From positions 70,092,100 to 70,156,099 of the forward strand of contig NW_026262712.1 in the NCBI RefSeq assembly GCF_021869535.1: 64,000 nt of DNA, read 5' to 3'. Origin of the DNA: Mytilus californianus (Eukaryota; Mollusca; Bivalvia; Mytilida; Mytilidae). The notes below the pieces were generated by a model, which saw only the letters and a list, made by a program, of their open reading frames with translations, was not told the origin of the DNA and made no database searches. The number at the start of each line of letters is the position of its first letter. The stretch's first letter is position 1. Positions 12,372 through 23,382 of the stretch are shown one piece after another. A program made the position numbers and the translations under genes.

Positions 12372-13565
12372 AAAAACTAAGTCCATTTATCAGAAAAATA
12401 CTGAACATGAAAAAAATATATTTTCAAAAGTTTGCTTCAGACATTATCTCTTAATCATAAACAAGCTTCTGCCAAAGTTTCATAAAATTCTATGTTCTAT
12501 GAAGGTTTGACAAAGAAATTGATGTGTAACAAACTTTAACCCCAGACTGTATCTTATTGTTAAATGTGAAAAAAAACTAAGTCCATTTATCAGTTTAATA
12601 CGGAAAAATGAAAATAAATATTTTCAAAATTTTGCTCGGGTTACTTACTGTCTTTTGGTCATAACTAAGCTTCTGTCCAAATTTCCTAAAATTCCAGGAA
12701 GGTTTGACAAAGTAATTAATGTTTAAATAAACTGTTAACACAGAGATATGTCTTGTCTTTTTGTACTTTTGATAATGCAAATGTTGAAACTAAAATAGCA
12801 ATACTTTAACATGTAAGTTATGCAAATATTCAGTCAATGAACCATGACTGAAGGTACATGGCAAAACAATCTCCATGGAAATGAGATGTGCTTATGCTAA
12901 TACAACTGCATACCAAATACCATAGACTTATCATAAGTCGCTCCCTTTCAACAAACCTAAACACAAACATTTACTTGTAAACTATGTAAAACTTTCAAAG
13001 TCAATGAACCATGATGAGGGGGTGGGGCTATATAATCTCCATGGAAACGAGATGTGCTAATGCTTATACAATTGCATACCAATAAACATTGGCCTACCAC
13101 TAATAGTTACCCTTGAACTGACCTAATCACAAACTAATACATGTAAACTAAGCAAGTTTTAAAATCAATAGACCAGGACTGAGGAGGCGGAGCCAAATAA
13201 TCTCCATGGAAATGAGATATGCCAATGCTTATACAACTGCATGCCAAATATCATTGACTTACCACTAGTGGTTCCCCATAAACTGACCTAATCACAAACT
13301 AATACATCTACACTCAGCAAAAGTTTCAAAGTCAATAGACCATGACTGAGGGGGCAGGGCCAAATAATCTCCATGGAAATGAGATGTGCCAGTGCTAATA
13401 CAACTGCATGCCAAAGATCATTGACCAATCACTAGTGTTTCACCTTAAACTAGACCCAATCACAAACTAATACTTTGTTGACGCCGCCGCTGTCGCCGCC
13501 GGAAACAGCATACCTATGTCTCGCTTTTTGACTCCGTCAAGGCTCGACAAAAACTTTAACCACAA
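12372..13565 (+). repeat. Two tandem arrays (AAGTCCATTTAT and 165-bp units) with GC-rich end
   Basis: 12372-12780 holds units starting AACTAAGTCCATTTATCAG (about 185 bp apart). 12780-13480 holds four units of about 165 bp with AATCTCCATGGAAA (about 12870, 13036, 13201, 13367). It ends in GACGCCGCCGCTGTCGCCGC and TATGTCTCGCTTTTTGAC. A reversed relative lies at 49085-50000. Confidence 0.65.
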
Positions 13566-13619
13566 GCTGAACCTAAATGTTCATGCCGCCTACAGAATCT
13601 AGGATTGCTATGTCTGGCT

Positions 13620-15345
13620 TTCGTGAGACAAATGTTCTGGTCTAAATAAATGTTAAGTAGATCTTGTTAACAACCTGAACAGATTTTCTCTATACATAAT
13701 GGTTTTCAAGATTTATGCAATTATGGGGTTCTTGCATTTTACCCCTGTTCTATTTTTAGCAATGTTTGCCATGCTTTATGCATGGCTGGTATAATGGACA
13801 CACATTTTAATAAAATGCTCCGCTGGGGCGCAGCTTGATACGACCGCAGAGGTCGAACCCTGAACAGTTGGGGCAAGTATGGACACAACATTCAAGCTTG
13901 ATACAGCACTGAATTTGGATTGTAATTAAATATTTGACACAGAATAGGTTTCTGACACAGAATGAAAGTGGTCTAAGAACTTAAATTTTTTTAATTTACC
14001 TATTCAAACCATATCATTATTATTTGCTTTTATATATAAATCAGAAATAACCAATTTAAAATGGAAAATTCTAAAGAAAAAAAAAGGAAAAAAAATCCCC
14101 CCCCCAAAATTTTTTGAACCCCCTTATGATTCATCACCCCCAAACTCAATCCCAGCCTTCCCTTTGTGGTATTGTACCTTACAGAACAATTTCAGAGAGA
14201 CCCATACACTTGAACACAAGTTATTGTCTGAAAACTAGAAAAATGCTTGTTTTTTGGCCCCTTTTTGGCCCCAAATTCCTAAACGTTTAGGGCAATTACC
14301 CCCCAACTCAAACCCAGTTTTCCCTTTGTGATATGGAACCTTGCAGTACAATTTCATAAAGATCCATACACTTACACACAAGTTATTGTCCTGAAACTAG
14401 AAAAAAGCTGGTTTTTATGCCCTTTTATGGCCCCTAATTCCTAAAATATTGAGGGAATTACCCCCAAAATCAATCCCAGCCTTCCCTTTGTGATATGGTA
14501 CCTTGCAGTACAATTTCAGAGAGATCCATACAGTTGAACACAAGTTATTGTCTGGAAACTAGAAAAATGCTTATTTTTGGCCCCTTTTTCCTAAGCATTT
14601 TGGTCAATTACCCCCAAACTCAATTCCAGCTTTCCCTTTGTGATATGGAACCTTATAGTACAATTTCATAAAGATCCATACTCTTACACACAAGTTATTG
14701 TCATGAAACTAGAAAATTGCTTGTATTTTGCCCCTTTTTGGCCCCTAATTCCTAAAATTTGGAGGCAATTACCCCCAAAATCAATCCCAGCATTCTCTTT
14801 GTGATATGGAACCTTGTGATACAATGTCAGAGAGATCCATACACTAACACACAAGTTATTGTCATGAAACTAGAAAAATGCTTGTTTTTTGCCCCTAATT
14901 CCTAAAATTTGGAGGCAATTACCCCCAAAATCAATCCCAGCATTCCCTTTGTGATATGGAACCTTGTGGTACAATGTCAGAGAGATCCATACACTTACAC
15001 ACAAGTTATGTCTGGAAGTTACAAACATGCTTATTTTTGGCCCCTAATTCCTTAACTGTTGGTACCATAACCCCCAAAATCAATCCCCACCTTCCTTTTG
15101 TGGTATTGAACCTTATGGTAAAATTTCATTGAGATCCATTCACTTAAACTAAAGTTAGAGTGTGAAAACTAATGTGTCTTCGGACAACGACGACGCCAAC
15201 GTCATACCAATATACCACAAAAAAAATTTTGCGGTCGTATAAAAAGTAGACAAACTTAGGACGATTGTAGCCAAGTTTGGTCAAGACACATCTGGTGGTT
15301 TCAGAGAAGATTTTTTTTAGATGCCAAGTAATAGCAATAGCTCAC
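13620..15345 (+). mobile_element. AGCTCACCTG-family fragment split by ATACGACCGCA copy II
   Basis: 13620-13811 and 15246-15345 are the two parts of one element (compare 3640-4090: GTTCTATTTTTAGC, then GTAGCCAAGTTTGGT, then GATGCCAAGTAATAGCAATA). The second part ends close to the 3' end of HAT1. Confidence 0.6.
13812..15245 (+). mobile_element. ATACGACCGCA modular element, copy II
   Basis: It starts AAAATGCTCCGCTGGGGCGC and ends GCGGTCGTATAAAAA, inserted into an AGCTCACCTG element. It holds six to seven units of the 150-165-bp repeat with CTTTGTGATATGGAACC. It lies about 430 bp beyond the HAT1 stop codon. Confidence 0.75.
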
Positions 15346-15679
15346 ATTGCCCATCAGTGTTGCACAAAATTTGCTCCCAAGACTGAGACTAAAACTTTCA
15401 TCCAAAATGAAAAGCATTAAAAACAAGACAGAATCACTAGATTTACTATATATAACACTGTGAGGGACAGTTTACCAGGACTACATTGACAATTCATATA
15501 ATAGAAAATAAGGTACTGTGATTGAAACAAAAGTATTTTACTGACAAGGCAAAATTTAGTACAAGTTAGTCAGAACATAAATTATCATACACAATCTAGC
15601 ACTGGAAATCAATTTTAAGTCAAATCAATTCTGGGTTTTCATTTGAACATGTTTTTTTCCCTTCGGATATGGAATGTAA

Positions 15680-16758
15680 TCAGTGGTATTTTTCAAGTCG
15701 GTCAATGACTAGTTTGTACTGTTCTTCAAATTCTTCATAAGCTTTTTCTAAATAAGCATGTCTCTGTTCTAAAGGCCATGAGTTCATGGTAGCTGACAGT
15801 TCATTGGGTTGTAAAACTTGTTCTAGTTTCTTATTATCACGTCCATTTTTCTGAAATGGAGCATTTAATCTTTTCTTCACATCTAACCTATAACTTCTGT
15901 ACTGCTCCTTGTCGTTGACATTTGTTGCTTTTAAACGCAGTATCTCATAGATTCTTCTTGTCTGTCGTTTAGATAATTTCAATTTGTTTTTCGCATCTTG
16001 TACCATGTTATCAGAAAAACCCAGTTGCAATTTATCTGACTGAAAACTGGCTAAATCCATACAGTTTCTTGCATCAACATAATCTCTAACTCGCTGAAAA
16101 TTCTCAGATGGATCCTCAACAGTTATATCCTTAATTTCAGATCTTGAGTAACATGTATTGTAAAATGTCTGCAGTAGCTCAGCACCATGGCCCTGTTTCT
16201 GAAATGGCGGCAGAATCAGTACCTGACTGACACGAGGTCGCTTTTTCTCTGGATATGCATAGTAATTGTAAACTGTCATGTAGCCAGCTATAGCATGCAT
16301 GGGATTCTCATTTACTTTGTATTTTTCAAACAACAGATAGAAGTGCCATCTACTATCATCTACATCAATGACTGATGCCCCATCAATGAAGAAGAGTATA
16401 AATGTCTGTAATCGTTCATGATACTCTCTGAAACCTGGAGTCTCAATATCTGTGTGGTAGATCTCAAAATTTCTCAAATCATTTCCCTTTGAGACTTTAT
16501 ATGAATGTAGCATCTCTCCATATGGTTTGAAAGAAGCATCTTTTGGTAATAACCTTGTGAATTCATCTTTATTTGTAACAAACCCTGGAGGTATTTCTTT
16601 GGCTACAGTTTCCATCACGTTATCTGGCTCTATACCATCAAACAAGTTTGGTGAAATTTTCTCAAAATACTGCATATTGACATAGGTTGTCAGTCTGGAT
16701 GCACTGTAAAACATCTCCACAATAAGATCTTTGTAACCAAATATTGATTCTTGCTCAC
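15680..16758 (-). CDS. HAT1: HAT1 coding exon 2 (terminal, GNAT domain)
   Basis: The acceptor TTACAG precedes GTGAGCAAGAATC. The first two bases complete Gly53 and the frame then runs uninterrupted to a TGA at 15682-15680. It holds the whole acetyltransferase domain, including QKQGHG and VEDPS. A GTG at 16720 is an internal Val, not a start. The plus-strand frame within 16187-16375 is a shadow. Confidence 0.96.
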
Positions 16759-19700
16759 CTGTAATTACAAAATTACTCTTATAAAAAATTTCATAACAAA
16801 ATATCTTGAATCAGGTGAAATAGATAAAGGTCTATTTTATAGTTTGTTCTCATGTTGTACTGTTACACTACTGTCCCAGGTTAGGGGGAGGGTTTGCGTG
16901 CCTTCAAATTAGTTTAACCCCGCTACATTCTGTATGCACCTGTCCCAAGTCAGGAGCCTGTAATTCAGTGGTTGTTGTTTGTTGCTGTATATCATATTTG
17001 TTTTTTGTTCATTATTTTGTACATATATCAGGCTGTTAGTTTTCTCGTTTGAATTGTTTTACATTTGTCATTTCAGGGCCTTTTATAGCTATGCGGTATG
17101 GGTTTTACTCATTGTTGAAGGCCATACAGTGACCTATAGTTGTTAATTTCTGTGTCATTTGGTCTTTTGTGGAGAGTTGTCTCGTTGGCAATCATACCAC
17201 ATCTTATATTTATATGGAGCAACATTTGCTTACCTGCAGTGACCTGAATAAGGAAAAAGGTGCTTAACAACTTAACATAATATACAAATGTAGCGATTAT
17301 TTTTTGTCAACAAATATTTCATGAGCAAGACAGTCTCTTGTCTTATCATAACTTGTTGAAATTTCAGCTTCATCTGTTGAAAATAAAACATTGTTTTTCT
17401 AAATTTTTATTATTGAACTGGAAATCTATCTTTTATAATAGATTGGCAATATAACACTGTGTCTGCACACACGGTGTCACAGGATAATAAATTGGCAACA
17501 TAACACTGTGTTTGCACACTTAGTGTCACAGTATAAAAATTGGCAAATTTATAAAAGTTTCAACAGGACGAAAAGGGGCTAGCTGAGCTTTTTTCCTGTT
17601 TCTTAGAGAGTAGAAATACATTTTATATATCTGACAAATTTATTTTAGGCCATGGAAAAAGGAATATTGGTTTCCCCTAATATATGAAAATTATTAAGGC
17701 CCAGCAGGCAGGAAAAACTTTTTATTTTATTTTATTTTTTAGTGAAAAATCAGTTTCGTTCTATAGAGAATGTTGTTGTTAACCAGACAGTAAATTCTTA
17801 TTTTACATTCTATATTGTGGTATAAACTATGTGAAACTAAAGAATGATGATGATGATGATGGATGGCTGCTAAACGTCCAGCAGCAAATTTATATGCATA
17901 TTCAGGAAGATTTGATTTGATTTGATTTTTGGTGTTTTAACGCCACTTTTAAGCACAGCTTTTGGGCTATTTCGTGGCGGCCAGTTTTTATTGGTGGAGG
18001 AAGCCAGAGTGACCGGAGAAAACCACTGACCTTCGATAGGAAAACTGACAATCCTAGTCAATTAAGATTGGAGTCGATAACACCTGCACGAGCGGGGTTC
18101 GAACTCACAACCTCAGTGTTGACTGGCTAGTGATTACTGTAGTAACTACTTAGACCACTCGGCCACCGAGGCCCCCATATTCAGGACGAGAACACGTTAA
18201 TGTAATATGAATATTAACCCTATTTTGTAATAGACCGACACACTTAGCCGGATTTTGACAGTGCTAGTTCACAAGGTAGCAGTCGGCAGGAAGACATGTC
18301 ACATTACAAGGACACATTATTCTGACTCCGAGCCAACCAGTCTGCTCTTGCTCCTAATTGTCGCGTGCTTAGTGGAGAAGCAGCAAATACCAATTTTAAA
18401 GCCTTTGGTTTGAGCCGGTCAGGGTTCAACAAATCCACAACCTCCTGCACTTGAGGCGAACACGCTACCATGAGGTATAACCAGTATATTTTAGATGCAA
18501 GAATGTTAAAATGTGGAATTCAAATAATTCTTATAATTCAGTATTAGTAAAGATATTAAGCACTAGCTTAAGAAATAATTTACTTGATAAATAATTAATA
18601 TAAATCTTCACAATTTTTGATAAGTGTAAAGCAAATTATTATGTAATCCCCTGAGGGTTAAATGACAATAGAGAATTAAGGATTAGAGAAGTGTTATATA
18701 TACAAAAGGGATTTTTTACTTTTTAAGATAATTTAGGTTATGTCACAAAGACTTAATATTTGGGAAAATAGATAAACTAGCGTTATTATGTAAAGTAAAT
18801 ATATTGAGTATCAATGTTATGTAAATTGAATAATGAAAAACAATATATATTAGTTGACCATGTAGTTAGGGACAGTTGTGTTTTAGACTTTGATTTAGAC
18901 AGTTATTGGATTGATATTAGACATGTTATTATACTACGTCTCATGAACTTATGTGATTATTGTGATTGATAAATTATACTGTATGCTGAATTAATAAACA
19001 ATTATATATAGAACTTGAATCTGTGTTACGTTAACATGTATTCATATGAAAGATACCAGCTAGTTCCCCCAACCTAGCAAGATGAGTAACCAGGTCAGGA
19101 ACGAGCATAGTACTGGCCTTGGTTATACACCAAGGCAGTCAACTAAAGAATGATAATTGAGCAGTGTTGATATGTTTTTAAGATTATCAGACAATTTCAA
19201 AATGCATCATTGAAAATTGTCAATAGAAACAGAAGCAACCCTTTTTTTTCAATAACAAAAAGAAAAAAAAGAATTGACCCCGGATGGTAAAAACAGAACC
19301 AGCAGGGTTAAGGGAAACAAACAATAATTTTTGCAAGTCCTTATGTACTAGTCCAAGGTTGCTCTTACGTCCAATGGCAACCGCTGTTTTGCCAGACCCC
19401 AGCTTGTCTGGCAAAACAGCTGTTGGACGTCTGAGCAACCTCAGCCTACTTATGTACATATCTTGTTTTCATCCTGCAATAAACTCTTGTAGTTGATTCA
19501 ATCCAAATAGATTTTCAATTTTTCAAAGAAATCGGCATAGTTTTAAATATTATGCGGACCACGAAGAGGACCCCAAAAATGAATGAGTAACACTAACAGG
19601 AAACTTTATTAGTACAAATACAAATAATGCAAAAATTTATTTGTGTACCTTATATTTGATCCGCAGTTGGCCGATAAATTTACAGGATAAATACCTTTAT

Positions 19701-22700
19701 TTAACACCAATAAAGGAATTTTGGGATATTTTTACAGACATTATTTTATATGGATGCATACAGATTAAAATTAAAGATAAATCTTCTTTTTATTGTAAAA
19801 TCATATATTAATTGTACATAACGGTGGCGGTACAGAAGTCATTTTTATTGATATATTACTAAGTATTCATAATTGGATTAGACATTCATTGCGTATTATT
19901 ATATTGTGTGGTGAAGGATATTAGCCCCACCGGACGCAATTACGACTGGACACAATTACGAACGATTTCAAATGTTTGCCCTCTGAAATCATATTCAATT
20001 ATGATAATTAATAAATGTTTCTATGTATAAAAACCCTATTTAAGTTCCCTTGTTTTCATGATAATACAATTCATGTGCACTTGGTGAATGTTGATGACGA
20101 TGACAAAATCATTCTGAAAATATTAAATGGACGACACTCTCGCCTGGAAATTATATTAAAAAAATCATTAAGGTAAGTGCATATTGCCTTCTTTTGTTAA
20201 TATATAGAAGGAAAAATATCTCCTGATTCTGTTCATATGTGTGATGTCTTTTATCTTGCCCAAATAACCCAAATAATTGACGTTTTTTTCGACTCTTGTG
20301 ACTTTATTTATTGTCAAAAGAAAATACGGTAACTTTATTGAAAAGTCCAGAGAACTCAGAATGAAATGTTGACCTATATAAAAAAAATCATAGATGAATG
20401 ATAGGTTCACCAACGAAATGGAGAAACTTGAATTTAGTGCTCCTTAAAAGGAGGAACTTACATAAAAACAAAACAATTCCGAAATCTTTCCTTTACACAT
20501 ACGAGACATTTCGTCTGCAACCACTGCTGAAGTATTTGAAGTAAAATACAAGCTTGCACATCTTATTTTCCTCTGGAAATGTGTTTGAGATTAGATTAGA
20601 GTATGTTTTATCAAGGAATTGTATATTTAAAAGGAATGGAAACGCGGCTCGAGATCAATCGGGATACCCGCAAAGCTATAATCCATGTCTGTCTCAGTCG
20701 GAAGTATGATGAATAATATAAAGAATCATAAAGAATCATGACGGAGGTCCATTTCCTGTCATATAGATCGGTCTTTTAATTCACGGGGTCATCTTGCTTC
20801 AGAAGATATAAAGGAGAGAGAAACACAAAATCAAGAATAAACTTTTAATCCATGAAAAAGGCAAGGCCTTAGGTATCATTTTAATGCCTCATCAAACATA
20901 CGTTTGTAATATTGTATTATGTAAATTCTCATTAAAATAGACCTTGGTCTTGAAACTTGAGCGAGTTTCATCCGGATTACAAAACAAAAAATACTGTGTT
21001 TTGATTTTTTTTCTAAAAGCTCGACAACTACGAAGTGCAAAACAAAACAGTTGATATCATTATGAAGCTGAAACCTTATTCTATCATTTAGCCCATTTTT
21101 TAAGTTTCTAGTAAAATTTCTGAATTTTCTACGATTTTTCGAAATTTCAGTTTTGAATTTCATTATTCTGTCAAAATATGTCTATCAATCAGGGAGTATA
21201 CTACAATTTCTTTTAAATATTGGAAAGTAGAAAGAACAAAGTGAGAAAATGAGATATCTTTTAAAGAAGGAATATTTTCCTACAGATTGGTCTAAATTAC
21301 GAACGCTAAATGTAATTGGTACAATGTAAATGATTTTATTTCGAAACATGTTGAAAATTTGAAGTAGTGCGTCAATAAATACATCGACACTTCGTATTTT
21401 GGTAAGGGTTAAATAACTACTTGAAATAGATGTGACATTGACATACAACTTAAAAGCTTAATCTTTTTTCTATCACATAGTGTTGGTTTTATGAAAATGG
21501 TGATAAAAACGAATTTGCTATGATTTTTCAAAATCCCATGTTTATAGTTCACATTGACGCCATTTTGTTCAGTCAAGTTCCACACCGACGAAGTCGGAAA
21601 TTACAGGCAAGAAATGTATATAAGACTTCCGATTGAGATTGATTGTGCCGTTTTATACACGATTTTAATAAATTTATCTTTTGTCAAATACTATTTTTAT
21701 ACTTAATCGTTGTTTGGTATTGTAGTTTGCCATTATTAAGCTTTACAGCAAATTACCACAAGCTTAAAAGCAAAACAGTTCCTTCCTTTTTTTGCTAGAA
21801 GAGCAGTAGTCTAGAGGTCGCAAAATATTCCTTCGGTGTTAAAATAAATAATATGCGAATGTCGGAAAGTTTTAACTGTTTCTAATTAAAAAAATTATTG
21901 CACCATGGCATAATTTAGCATTTATTAACAGGTGAGCTCGCGTGATTTCTTTTTGACACCTTAAATCAGGGACAGCCTATAGTTAGTACAAAAATGTACA
22001 CTGTTCCTGCTTAAATATATATACGACAAAAATTAGCTGTTCAATAATACATGCTAGATTATACCTGCAAATTTGATATCCCGTACCGGTATTTATTATA
22101 ACACCTATTATCTAAGTTCTTTTATCTAGACAAAATACTACATCTGTTCACGTACTTCTTCCTTTATACTTTTCTATACCAGTCATATTCCAAAATTGAA
22201 AAGTTATTTTTTAACTTTTTGCATTACCTTAAATCTTTTTAAAAACTCGTATAATGTCAGATTTCAACTATTAATTGATCTTAATTGTTGCATACCATCG
22301 TGAAATATCAAGAGGAGGTACAAGAAAAAAATGTTTTTCAGAAGTAACTTTGTTTAAGGTTGTATTTTTTGTTTATTTCATTTAAGGAATTGTATATCTA
22401 AATAGACAATTTCTTGTTTCATTTCATGATTAAATGACCAAGTTCGATAACTACTGCCAGATAAGTAATGAGCCAGTTAGAGCGACGGGATGTAATTAAC
22501 ACACCACCCAAGTCAGAGATGCATCATACAATTTTCTTTGAAGTCGGCCACGTTTCCATTCCTTTTAAACATATAATTCCTTGGTTTTATCAATCTAGAC
22601 TGTTGTCATTGTTTTCTTCTGCAAGATATATTAATATAGTGCTGTTCGGAATTGCATCCATATTTGGCTCACTTGACCCATAAAACCAGGTCAAGCAAAT

Positions 22701-23143
22701 CTTACTAAAGTATCCTAACGTGAATAGAAAATTATGTGGGATATGATGCAAAATGGAAAGCCTCCATACATCTTAAATTCTATGCCTATGGAATAAACAA
22801 TTCCAGAAAAGTAGTCTACATAAAAAAATATTAATCACAGTTCAAAAATCGTTCGTAATTGTGTCCGGTGAGGCTATATATATTCAACTCCATTGGAGGG
22901 TGCCTTCATTGGCAGAATTTATCTCGATACAGTCTTACAGATACAAGGACCTGAGTATTTTTGAAAGGAAATATGTTTTTACACACCGAACAGCTGATGG
23001 GTCATCTCTGGATGAAATGTAGTTGAATCATCTTCCAAATCCGATTTCTGTCTCACAAGTTTAAAGTGGATTACATCATTTGCGCAGCATCTAAATGATT
23101 CTAATCGGTTTTTTAATAGCGAGTTCATTGTCATACCCGCCAT
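15680..23143 (-). CDS. HAT1: HAT1, histone acetyltransferase type B catalytic subunit (2 coding exons)
   Basis: Joining 23143-22987 with 16758-15680 gives 411 residues; human HAT1 has 419. Family knowledge: HAT1 acetylates newly made histone H4 at K5 and K12, usually with an RbAp46/48 partner. Seen: N-terminal HAT1 region (FKLVR, then MTHQLFG at about 46-52, matching THQLFG in vertebrates), FGYKDL at 59-64, FKPYGEMLHSY near 129-139, GFREYHERLQTF near 161-172, and the GNAT acetyl-CoA motif QKQGHG at 239-244 preceded by RPRVSQVLILPPF. The acidic VEDPS at 266-270 matches the catalytic Glu/Asp segment. The C-terminal EQYRSYRLDVKKRL block is also present. The splice is phase 1 with a GTGTGT donor and a TTACAG acceptor, and it restores Gly53. 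One 1,079-nt exon carries 87% of the protein, unlike the many-exon vertebrate gene. No canonical AATAAA was seen within about 430 bp of the stop. Confidence 0.96.
16855..17210 (+). repeat. Dispersed bivalve repeat in HAT1 intron 1
   Basis: A second plus-strand copy of the family at 9386-9776, with the same motif order from CACTACTGTCCCAGG to AATCATACCACATCTT. Confidence 0.7.
17430..17545 (+). repeat. ~70-bp tandem duplication
   Basis: GGCAATATAACACTGTGTCT...GGTGTCACAG is followed by a second unit, GGCAACATAACACTGTGTTT...AGTGTCACAG. It lies in HAT1 intron 1 and is non-coding. Confidence 0.55.
17845..18475 (-). mobile_element. Older SINE-like repeat hosting a younger SINE
   Basis: On the minus strand the right end reads CATGGTAGCGTGTTCGCCTC, resembling a tRNA A-box region, followed by a decayed B-box region. 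The left end is an ATC/CAT simple-repeat tail (17845-17863). A 268-bp SINE with its own target duplication sits inside. The tRNA-like head is degenerate, so the assignment is moderate. Confidence 0.5.
17908..18175 (-). mobile_element. tRNA-derived SINE with 11-bp target duplication
   Basis: The head starts GGGGGCCTCGGTGGCCGAGT with an A-box (TGGCCGAGTGG) and a B-box (AGTTCGAACCC), resembling a Leu/Ser-type tRNA with a long variable arm. A conserved body follows (TCACTCTGGCTTCC, AACTGGCCGCC) and the tail is repeated AAATC. It is flanked by perfect CATATTCAGGA at 17897-17907 and 18176-18186, the mark of target-primed reverse transcription. The minus frame at 17870-18061 is spurious. Confidence 0.85.
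18476..19356. other. HAT1 intron 1, AT-rich, nothing recognised
   Basis: Low-complexity AT-rich sequence with no coding signal or repeat boundary that I could define. Confidence 0.4.
19357..19440. repeat. 84-bp imperfect hairpin
   Basis: GGTTGCTC...CGTCCAA...GCTGTTTTGCCAGAC pairs with GTCTGGCAAAACAGC...TTGGACG...GAGCAACC around an 8-nt loop. It gives rise to short frames on both strands that are not genes. Confidence 0.75.
19924..22874. mobile_element. 2.95-kb TIR element with TA target duplication in HAT1 intron 1
   Basis: The left end GCCCCACCGGACGCAATTAC and the right end (complement) GCCTCACCGGACACAATTAC match, continuing to GAACGATTT. The left TIR holds an extra internal copy of GGACACAATTACGA. 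TA flanks both sides (19922-19923 and 22875-22876). No transposase was recognised in any frame. The TA duplication fits Tc1/mariner-type integration, but the family is unassigned. Confidence 0.75.
22987..23143 (-). CDS. HAT1: HAT1 coding exon 1
   Basis: The start ATG at 23143 begins MAGMTMNSLL; codons 4 and 6 are also Met. The exon encodes 52 residues plus one base and ends at a GTGTGT donor. It matches the HAT1 N-terminus (VIHFKLVR, DLEDD, TFHPEMTHQLFG). The start lies 102 bp from the divergent SMYD4 start. Confidence 0.93.
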
Positions 23144-23245
23144 ATTGGTTACGTAGCTTTTAATGTAAAACCCCGAGATATTCCATTTTTAGCGGGAATG
23201 AACAGAAAGTAAAAAATCCCAAGATATTCCGATTTTTGCGGGAAA
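23144..23245. promoter_or_regulatory. Compact bidirectional HAT1/SMYD4 promoter with duplicated E2F-like sites
   Basis: These 102 bp separate two divergent start codons. A block is present twice, at 23176-23198 and 23222-23244: AGATATTCC, an AT stretch, then GCGGGAA. The second copy reads GCGGGAAA (23238-23245) and abuts the SMYD4 ATG. GCGGGAAA is the complement of the E2F core TTTCCCGC. An inverted CCAAT (ATTGG, 23144-23148) abuts the HAT1 ATG. No TATA box was recognised. E2F control is inferred from the motif. Transcription start sites are unknown, so some motifs may lie in 5' UTR. Confidence 0.6.
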
Positions 23246-23382
23246 ATGGCGACAATTGGAAATTGGCAAGCTGCTACAGAAAGTATTTGGAAAACAAGCT
23301 CTATAGATTTCATCGATCATTTAAAAAGTTTAAAAGACGAAATCGATAAAATAGTATTTATGCACAAGATGGGTTACATTGG
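23246..23382 (+). CDS. SMYD4: SMYD4 coding exon 1
   Basis: ATG at 23246 begins MATIGNWQAATESIWK. An in-frame TAA lies upstream at 23210 with no ATG between. The donor is GG then GTAATA; unspliced reading would hit TAA at once. The exon ends two bases into a codon, and exon 2 completes it as Gly. The start rests on frame and context rather than strong homology. Confidence 0.8.

Noticed and set aside
17234..17243. 10-nt HAT1 microexon (GTCACTGCAG) with perfect splice signals
   Set aside because: Exon 1 at 23143-22987 joins exon 2 directly in the correct phase and gives the expected THQLFG...FGYK spacing, so no microexon is needed.
17290..17385. Minus-strand open stretch after TTTTCAACAG, beginning DEAEISTSYDK and ending in a stop
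   Set aside because: It looks exon-like but has no recognised homology, no place in HAT1, and lies within its intron.
18060..18175. Functional tRNA gene (Leu/Ser-like)
   Set aside because: It is the head of a SINE with body, tail and target duplication; the cloverleaf is not convincingly intact.
19220..19496. GSGKTAV-like P-loop peptide on the minus strand
   Set aside because: Falls within an 84-bp hairpin; the word appears on both strands because of the inverted repeat, and no NTPase domain surrounds it.
20876..21163. 95-codon minus frame inside the 19924-22874 element as a transposase
   Set aside because: No DDE or DNA-binding motif; basic, low-complexity composition typical of AT-rich chance frames.
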